A DNA stretch of 64,000 nucleotides from Pseudostreptobacillus hongkongensis (GTDB lineage Bacteria > Fusobacteriota > Fusobacteriia > Fusobacteriales > Leptotrichiaceae). Made by a program: the position numbers and the translations under genes. Position 1 is the first letter of the stretch; each line of letters begins with the position of its first letter. The stretch covers positions 1 through 64,000 of the forward strand of contig NZ_LOHY01000088.1 of NCBI RefSeq assembly GCF_001559795.1, written 5' to 3'. Below, one piece after another: positions 58,543 through 64,000 of the stretch. A model generated the notes under the pieces. The model did no database searches. It saw only the letters and a program-made list of their open reading frames with translations, and was not told the origin of the DNA.

Positions 58543-59388
58543 ATGAAGAAATTATTTTTTATTATTTTCTTCCCTATATTATCATTTTCTTTCACAAGTA
58601 AGGAAATAAATTTATTGAATAATAAGATGTTTGAACTTAAAAAAGATGATTTTAAATATTATGAAAGTATGTATGTAGGGGATGAAAATAATAATGTTTA
58701 TTATCAATATGATGCAACTGAAGTAAGACCTCTTGCATCTGTTACCAAACTTATGACAGCACTTGTGGTTTTTGATGATATAAATAGTGGTAAATATAGC
58801 TTAAATACTAAAATTACAGTAAGCCAAGAAGCATCGAAAGTACCTTATGGGTTTATTATTAAGACAGGTGAAAGCTATACAATAGAAGAATTGTTGAAAT
58901 TATTACTTATTAATTCGTCTAATTCAGCAGCTTATCAATTAGCTCTGAATTCAACAGGAAATGTAGATACATTTGTTAATAAAATGAATCAAAAAGCTAA
59001 AAAATTAAAACTTAGATCATTAAGATACTACACTCCACATGGACTTCCCCCGAGTGATAGTAATAGAAAAATGGATATAGGAAATGCTCGTGATATATAT
59101 AAGCTTGCATTAGTTGCGTTAAAAAATAAAGAGTTACTTAGAATATGCAATAATGAAAGTGTAAATATAAATGGAAATAAAATTAAATCTACAAATAGTT
59201 TGATAGGTAAATATGCAGAAGTTCAAGGTCTTAAAACCGGTTATCATAGTAAAGCTTTGTATAATATAGTTTATTATATGAATTTTGGTAATCAAAAAGT
59301 AGTTCAAGTAATTTTAGGTTCAAGAACAACGAATTTTAGAGAAAAAATTGGAATAGAAACAATAAATATAATGAGAGGAATTAATTAA
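58543..59388 (+). CDS. D-alanyl-D-alanine carboxypeptidase (DacA-like, family S11)
   Basis: Penicillin-binding protein trimming peptidoglycan stem peptides. 281 aa with signal peptide residues 1-16. Active-site motifs: SVTK (about 64-67), SSN (about 125-127) and KTG (about 230-232, in LKTGYHSK). It is shorter than E. coli DacA: the C-terminal beta domain and amphipathic anchor are absent, so it is likely soluble in the periplasm. Stop overlaps lgt by one base. Confidence 0.88.
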   Translation: MKKLFFIIFFPILSFSFTSKEINLLNNKMFELKKDDFKYYESMYVGDENNNVYYQYDATEVRPLASVTKLMTALVVFDDINSGKYSLNTKITVSQEASKVPYGFIIKTGESYTIEELLKLLLINSSNSAAYQLALNSTGNVDTFVNKMNQKAKKLKLRSLRYYTPHGLPPSDSNRKMDIGNARDIYKLALVALKNKELLRICNNESVNINGNKIKSTNSLIGKYAEVQGLKTGYHSKALYNIVYYMNFGNQKVVQVILGSRTTNFREKIGIETINIMRGIN

Positions 59389-60251
59389 TGAAAACATATT
59401 TATTTAAAATAGGTACTTTTGAAGTTAGAATTTATTCTTTAATGTATATAATTGCTTTATTTACAGCAATGTTTTTAGCAAAACATGATGAAGTTGCTGA
59501 AAAAAGAGGAATGCCTAAGAAAAAAATAGAAGATTTTGCTTACTTTGAAATAGTTAGTGGGTTAATAGGAGCAAGAATATACTATGTTTTACTTAAATGG
59601 GATTTTTATAGTCAAAATTTATCAGAAATTATTAAAGTTTGGCATGGAGGTCTTGCTATTCATGGTGGAATAATAGGAGGTATAATAGGAGCATATATAT
59701 TTTCTAAAGTTAATAAAATAGATTTTTGGGTTTTAACTGATATGGCTGTGGGGCCTTTAATACTTGGACAAGGTTTAGGAAGAATAGGGAATTTTGCTAA
59801 TGGTGAAGTTCATGGTTTTCCAGTTATAACTCCAATTAGTGTTATACTAAAAGGTAACTTTTCAGAATGGTGGACAAGCTTTAAAGCTATGCCTTTACTT
59901 GAACAATTAAATTTCAAAGAATTAGTTCCATGGGGTGTTAGTTTTCCATTGGATACTCCTGCTGGAAGTGAATTTCCTAATATTAAATTACACCCAGCAA
60001 TGCTATATGAAATGGTACTTAATTTTATAGCCTTTTATATCATTTGGTTTATATTTAGAAAAAAAGAATATAATCGTGGTGTTTTAAGTATGATATATAT
60101 AATATCATATGGAATAATTAGAATTATTGTTTCTACATTTAGAGCAGAAGATTTACTTGTATTTGGAATAAGAATGCCATATATAATAAGTGGGATTATG
60201 ATAATAGTAGGTATTTGTGGTATATTAGTATTAAATAAAAATAAAAATTAA
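59388..60251 (+). CDS. lgt: Prolipoprotein diacylglyceryl transferase
   Basis: Inner-membrane enzyme adding diacylglycerol to lipobox Cys; 287 aa with about seven helices. The Lgt signature GQGLGRIGNFANGEVHG is at about 128-144, with KVWHGGLAIHGGIIGG at about 83-98 and the C-terminal GIIRIIVSTFRAED at about 242-255, which carries the conserved Arg and Glu. Phosphatidylglycerol, its substrate, is produced via pgsA in the same region. Four lipoproteins or probable lipoproteins are encoded in this window. Confidence 0.96.
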   Translation: MKTYLFKIGTFEVRIYSLMYIIALFTAMFLAKHDEVAEKRGMPKKKIEDFAYFEIVSGLIGARIYYVLLKWDFYSQNLSEIIKVWHGGLAIHGGIIGGIIGAYIFSKVNKIDFWVLTDMAVGPLILGQGLGRIGNFANGEVHGFPVITPISVILKGNFSEWWTSFKAMPLLEQLNFKELVPWGVSFPLDTPAGSEFPNIKLHPAMLYEMVLNFIAFYIIWFIFRKKEYNRGVLSMIYIISYGIIRIIVSTFRAEDLLVFGIRMPYIISGIMIIVGICGILVLNKNKN

Positions 60252-60259
60252 ACTTATTT

Positions 60260-60298
60260 AAGATAATTTTGGAATTAATTTCAGAGTTATCTTTTTTT
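60260..60298 (+). terminator. Terminator after lgt
   Basis: AAGATAA (60260-60266) and TTATCTT (60287-60293) close an imperfect stem (inner TGGAAT/ATTTCA), followed by T-rich sequence. Confidence 0.72.
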
Positions 60299-60311
60299 CT
60301 TGCGCTTTATA

Positions 60312-60340
60312 TTGAAAAAAAGATTAAAATGTGATAGACT
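60312..60340 (+). promoter_or_regulatory. Promoter of the lipoprotein-rny unit
   Basis: TTGAAA (60312-60317), 17-base spacer, TAGACT (60335-60340). Confidence 0.65.
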
Positions 60341-60358
60341 AAATATAATGGGAGGATT

Positions 60359-60754
60359 ATGAAAAAAGTATTGATTTTCGCATGTTTATTATTGCTTTTT
60401 AGTTGTTCTAGTATTGAAAATACTAGTAATTTAACAAATACTGAAATAAATGGTATATATAGTAAAATTAGAGAAGTTCAAAATGAAATAATTATGGATG
60501 CTAAAAATAATGATAAACAAAAAATAAAAGAAAGAGTGGTTAGCTCATTAATTAATGACATAAAATTTTCTTACTTAGATAAATATGATCTATCAAAAGC
60601 TTTGGTAGTATTTTCAGATGAAATAGAGATACAAAATATAAACAGTGCAAAAAGTGTACTTTTAATTAATTTTGAATTGGAAACTATGTATTTTGATGTC
60701 ATTTGGAATTATGTAGAAAATAAATGGAAGATAAAGAGTATAGACCCTCAATAA
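60359..60754 (+). CDS. Small lipoprotein of unknown function
   Basis: 131 aa. Signal peptide MKKVLIFACLLLLFSC with lipobox ending at Cys16. The mature part has a helical half (about 30-70) and a beta-rich half ending NYVENKWKIKSIDPQ, an arrangement like small nuclear-transport-factor-2 folds, but no family is recognised with confidence. TGGGAGG is upstream. It shares a transcript with rny (20 bases apart). Confidence 0.7.
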   Translation: MKKVLIFACLLLLFSCSSIENTSNLTNTEINGIYSKIREVQNEIIMDAKNNDKQKIKERVVSSLINDIKFSYLDKYDLSKALVVFSDEIEIQNINSAKSVLLINFELETMYFDVIWNYVENKWKIKSIDPQ

Positions 60755-60774
60755 TAAATAGAGAGGAGAAATAG

Positions 60775-62355
60775 ATGTTAAATTTTATACTAATTTTGAT
60801 AGTTTGTGCAATATTAGTAATAGCTGTTTCATTATTTTTTGGTTTTAATATGATAAACAAAAAATTTACAACTAAATATGGTGAATATAGTGATTTAGAA
60901 TTAATGATAGTTAATTTAAAAAGAAAATTAGAGACAGAAAAAAAAGAAGTAGAGAGAGAAATAGAATCGTTTAGAAAAGAAGAAACTTTAAAGGTTAAAG
61001 AGGAAATTTTAAGTCAAAAAAAATCAGCCGATGAAGAAATTAAAATAATGAAAGCTGAAATTTTACTTAAGGAAGAAAGAATTTCTAAAAAAGAAGAAAA
61101 TTTAGAATTAAGAACTAATAAATTAGAAGAGAAAGAATTAAAATTAGAAGAGAAAAAAGATAAAATAATAGAAATTGAAAATGAATTAAATGTTATGATT
61201 CAAAAAGAAAGTGAAGAATTACAAAGAATTTCATCACTTACTCAAGAAGAGGCTAGAGAAATAATATTAGTTAAACTTGAAGATGAGTTAGAACATGATA
61301 AAGCATTAATAATAAGAGATTATGAATATAATATTGAAAGAGAAAAAGAAAGATTAGCAAAAAGTGCAATTGCTCATGCAATTAATAAAGCTGCATCAGA
61401 TTATGTTGCTGATGCGACTATATCTGTTGTTCAACTTCCAAGTGAAGAAATGAAGGGGAGAATAATAGGTAAAGAAGGAAGAAATATTAGAGCACTTGAA
61501 GCTGCAACAGGGGTTGATTTAATTATAGATGATACTCCAGAGGCAGTTGTATTATCTTCATTTGATGGAGTAAGACGTGAGGTTGCAAGACTTTCACTTG
61601 AAAAACTTATTCAAGATGGAAGAATACATCCAACAAAAATAGAAGAAATAGTTGAAAAATCACAAAGTGAAGTTGAAGAAGAAATGATAAAAGTTGCAGA
61701 AGAAGCAATTTTAGAAGTTGGAATACATGCTTTACCTAAAGAAGTATTAAAAACTTTAGGAAGATTAAAATTCAGAACTTCATTTGGTCAAAATATATTA
61801 CAACATTCAATAGAAGTTGCTCATTTATGTGCAGCACTTGCAGCTGAACTTGGAGCAAATATTGATTATGCTAAAAGAGCTGGATTATTACATGATATAG
61901 GTAAAGCCTTCTCTCATGAACAAGAAGGATCACATGCTATAAATGGTGCAGAGTTCTTAAGAAGATATTCAAGAGAAAATGAAGTTGTATTAAATGCAGT
62001 TGAAGCTCATCATAATGAAGTAGAGCCTACTTCAATAGAAGCTATAATAGTTCAAGCAGCAGATGCCATAAGTGCAGCAAGACCAGGAGCTAGACGTGAA
62101 ACATTAACAAATTATTTAAAACGTTTAGAACAATTAGAAGAAATTGCAAATTCTCATGAAGGAATAGAAAGTTCTTATGCAATACAAGCTGGAAGAGAAT
62201 TAAGATTAATAGTTAAACCAGAAGAAATAAGCGATGACAAAGCTATAATACTTTCAAGAGAAGTTGCAAAAGAAATAGAAGAAAAAATGCAATATCCAGG
62301 TCAAATCAAAGTTACTGTAATTAGAGAAACTAGATCAACAGAATATGCTAAATAA
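60775..62355 (+). CDS. rny: Ribonuclease Y
   Basis: Membrane-anchored endoribonuclease that starts mRNA decay. 526 aa: one N-terminal helix (about 2-25), long coiled coil (about 35-195), KH domain (about 215-275; KGRIIGKEGRNIRALEAATG), and HD domain (about 340-435; HSIEVAHLCAALAAELG and AGLLHDIGKAF). Full length. Its presence, with PNPase nearby, indicates Gram-positive-like RNA decay in this diderm. AGAGGAGA precedes ATG. Confidence 0.97.
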   Translation: MLNFILILIVCAILVIAVSLFFGFNMINKKFTTKYGEYSDLELMIVNLKRKLETEKKEVEREIESFRKEETLKVKEEILSQKKSADEEIKIMKAEILLKEERISKKEENLELRTNKLEEKELKLEEKKDKIIEIENELNVMIQKESEELQRISSLTQEEAREIILVKLEDELEHDKALIIRDYEYNIEREKERLAKSAIAHAINKAASDYVADATISVVQLPSEEMKGRIIGKEGRNIRALEAATGVDLIIDDTPEAVVLSSFDGVRREVARLSLEKLIQDGRIHPTKIEEIVEKSQSEVEEEMIKVAEEAILEVGIHALPKEVLKTLGRLKFRTSFGQNILQHSIEVAHLCAALAAELGANIDYAKRAGLLHDIGKAFSHEQEGSHAINGAEFLRRYSRENEVVLNAVEAHHNEVEPTSIEAIIVQAADAISAARPGARRETLTNYLKRLEQLEEIANSHEGIESSYAIQAGRELRLIVKPEEISDDKAIILSREVAKEIEEKMQYPGQIKVTVIRETRSTEYAK

Positions 62356-62381
62356 TTAAATTAGAATAAAAAGTAAATAGG

Positions 62382-62416
62382 AGCAGTCATATAAAGAATA
62401 GACTGCTTATATTTTT
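62382..62416 (+). terminator. Terminator after rny
   Basis: AGCAGTC (62382-62388) and GACTGCT (62401-62407) with 12-base loop, then a T-rich tail. It may only partly stop transcription into ymdB. Confidence 0.75.
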
Positions 62417-62430
62417 AGAATGGAGTATTT

Positions 62431-63210
62431 ATGAAATTTCTCTTAGTTGGAGATATAGTAGGATATCAAGGAGAGGATACATTAAATAAGTATTTAGCCA
62501 AACATGGTGAAAAATATGATGTTATAGTAGTTAATGCTGAAAATATAGACAATGGTTTCGGTATTACATCACAAAAAGCAAATAATTTATTAAACAATGG
62601 TGTGGATGTAATAACTTTAGGTAACCATAGTTTTGATAAAAAAGATGTGTATGAATATCTTAATAAAACAAAAAGAGTTATAAGACCATATAATTTTTCA
62701 GATAAAGCACCAGGGAATGGTTATACTATAATTGAAAAGAAAAATAAAAAAATAGCTATTGTTAGTTTACAAGGTAAGGTATATATGAATACCTTACATT
62801 GTCCTTTTATAGCTATAGATAGTTTACTTGAAGATCTAAAAGAAAAGGTAGATATTATAGTTGTAGATTTCCATGCAGAAGTAACGTCAGAAAAAATAGC
62901 TATGGGTTGGAATGTGGCTGGTAAGGTATCTATAATTTATGGTACTCATACTCACGTTCAAACTGCTGATGAAAGCATATTGAATAATAAGACAGCATAT
63001 ATTACAGATGTAGGTATGACTGGAGGTCATGATGGAGTTATAGGAATGAATAAAAAAGAAGTGATACAAAAATTTAAAACAGGCTTACCGGTTAAATTTA
63101 CTGTTTGTGAAACTAATAAAAAAATAAATGCAATTGAAGTTTTAGTAGATGATAAAACTAATTATGCAATTGATATTAAAAGAATTAACCTTAAATATGA
63201 GGAGATTTAA
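62431..63210 (+). CDS. ymdB: YmdB-like metallophosphoesterase
   Basis: Calcineurin-like phosphoesterase (TIGR00282 type), 259 aa. Metal ligands are visible: Asp8 and GDIVG at the start, Glu in NAENIDNG, Asn and His in LGNHSFDKKDV, His in DFHAEVTSEK, and YGTHTHVQTAD. The Bacillus homologue is a 2',3'-cAMP phosphodiesterase that lies beside rny, as here. TGGAG upstream of ATG. One base before cmk. Confidence 0.93.
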   Translation: MKFLLVGDIVGYQGEDTLNKYLAKHGEKYDVIVVNAENIDNGFGITSQKANNLLNNGVDVITLGNHSFDKKDVYEYLNKTKRVIRPYNFSDKAPGNGYTIIEKKNKKIAIVSLQGKVYMNTLHCPFIAIDSLLEDLKEKVDIIVVDFHAEVTSEKIAMGWNVAGKVSIIYGTHTHVQTADESILNNKTAYITDVGMTGGHDGVIGMNKKEVIQKFKTGLPVKFTVCETNKKINAIEVLVDDKTNYAIDIKRINLKYEEI

Positions 63211-63211
63211 A

Positions 63212-63862
63212 ATGAGAATAGCAATTGATGGTCCATCAGGTAGTGGTAAAAGTTCTGTTGCTAAAGAATTAGCAAGAAGACTTAACTTATCACATTTAGA
63301 TACAGGAGCAATGTATAGATTATTAGGTTATAAGGTATATAAAGATAAATTAGAGCTTGATAATATAAAAGAGATATTAAAAAATTTAGATATTAAAATA
63401 GAAGGTGAACAGTTTTATCTAGATGGTGAAGATGTAAGCAATAAAATAAGAGAAAATGAGATTTCTAAATATGCTTCGAATGTTTCAACTATAAAAGAAG
63501 TAAGAGAATATATGGTTTATTTGCAAAGAAAAATATCTGAAGATAAAGATGTTATATTAGATGGACGTGATATAGGTACGGTTGTGTTTCCTAATGCAGA
63601 AATAAAAATATATTTGACTGCAAGTCCAGAAGTTCGTGCTAAAAGAAGATTTTTAGAAGACGGTACATTAGATTATGAAAAAATATTAGAGGATATTAAA
63701 AAACGTGATTTTAATGATCAAAATAGAAAACATTCCCCTTTAAAAAAAGCAGAAGATGCAATAGAAGTTGATACAGATAATATGAATTTTGAAGAAGTTA
63801 TAAATAAAATTATGGAGATAGTGGCAGAATATGAGAGCAAGAGCTGTAATAAATCTAGATAA
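63212..63862 (+). CDS. cmk: Cytidylate kinase
   Basis: Phosphorylates CMP and dCMP. 216 aa; P-loop GPSGSGKSS (residues 7-15), LDTGAMYR, the CMP-binding insert, and DGRDIGTVVFPNAEIKIYLTASPEVRAKRR (about 108-137). ATG 63212 follows GAGGAG; upstream frame sequence overlapping ymdB is not part of it. The 3' end overlaps the alr start by 32 bases in another frame. Confidence 0.96.
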   Translation: MRIAIDGPSGSGKSSVAKELARRLNLSHLDTGAMYRLLGYKVYKDKLELDNIKEILKNLDIKIEGEQFYLDGEDVSNKIRENEISKYASNVSTIKEVREYMVYLQRKISEDKDVILDGRDIGTVVFPNAEIKIYLTASPEVRAKRRFLEDGTLDYEKILEDIKKRDFNDQNRKHSPLKKAEDAIEVDTDNMNFEEVINKIMEIVAEYESKSCNKSR

Positions 63863-64000
63863 TTTAATATATAATTTGGAAGTTATATCAGATAAGATTC
63901 CAAAAGAAAAGATAATGGCAGTAATTAAAGCAAATGCATATGGTCATGGTTATGAAGAAATATTTAAAGAGTGTTTTAAATTTGGTATTAGATTTTTTGG
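63831..64000 (+). CDS. alr: Alanine racemase, 5' part (cut by the window end)
   Basis: ATG 63831 opens a frame without stops to the window edge, 56 codons. It reads MRARAVINLDNLIYNL, then MAVIKANAYGHG, which carries the PLP-binding Lys of alanine racemases. The enzyme makes D-alanine for peptidoglycan. It starts inside cmk in the +1 frame; TATGGAGAT is a possible though distant ribosome site, so translation probably depends on cmk. Also distinct from the alanine-racemase-like yhfX at 18.3 kb. Confidence 0.9.
   Translation, partial: MRARAVINLDNLIYNLEVISDKIPKEKIMAVIKANAYGHGYEEIFKECFKFGIRFF

Overview
This window is a very A+T-rich, densely coding stretch of a chromosome. A secreted trimeric autotransporter and other outer-membrane proteins indicate a diderm cell envelope. 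Combined with A/T-ending codons, a V-type ATPase like that of Enterococcus, an RNase Y/YmdB pair and an MsrA-MsrB fusion, this points to the Fusobacteriota, most likely a Leptotrichiaceae member such as Streptobacillus or Sneathia. The placement is inferred from gene content; no rRNA gene is present to confirm it. No tRNA gene, insertion sequence, prophage or CRISPR array was seen.

Layout. 1-9.6 kb: a lytic transglycosylase, an EamA permease, a TPR/DUF4037 + DUF4125 pair, thrS, and small housekeeping genes (Bax-inhibitor-like protein, nitroreductase, tRNA methyltransferase, ribokinase). 9.6-12 kb: a YadA-like adhesin whose promoter has ten consecutive G between the -35 and -10 boxes, a textbook arrangement for phase variation. 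12-20.6 kb: a nine-gene operon containing all eight members of the poorly understood yhf/php cluster (yhfZ, Y, U, T, php, S, X, W) plus an exported serine hydrolase. 20.7-29 kb: enolase, a metal-exporting P-type ATPase with an unusual Cys/His-rich insert, a DUF819 permease, two small envelope proteins and a secreted nuclease. 29.1 kb: a small intergenic RNA with its own promoter and terminator. 29.3-38.6 kb: msrAB, then a complete nine-gene V-type ATPase operon whose K subunit keeps the sodium ligands known from Enterococcus hirae NtpK. 38.6-42.8 kb: a Fic protein with an HTH domain, a stand-alone MsmK/MalK-type ATPase and oligoendopeptidase F. 42.8-47 kb: sufU, tmk, hisS, aspS. 47.0-47.2 kb: a 6S-like RNA on the minus strand, divergent from mutL. 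47.3-54.4 kb: mutL, rlmH, two small proteins, lysS, and pnp with a long leader hairpin. 54.4-64 kb: pgsA, a Ca-type P-ATPase, a Sel1/TPR lipoprotein, dacA-like, lgt, a lipoprotein, rny, ymdB, cmk and the start of alr, cut by the window end.

How the parts fit. The V-ATPase can couple ATP to sodium (or proton) gradients used by the many secondary transporters. RNase Y, PNPase and YmdB form an RNA-turnover set. lgt, dacA, alr and several lipoproteins serve envelope assembly. The adhesin, the exported nuclease and the exported serine hydrolase are the host- or environment-facing functions. The strongest leads are the phase-variable adhesin promoter, the yhf operon with its extra exported hydrolase, and the intergenic small RNA at 29.1 kb.
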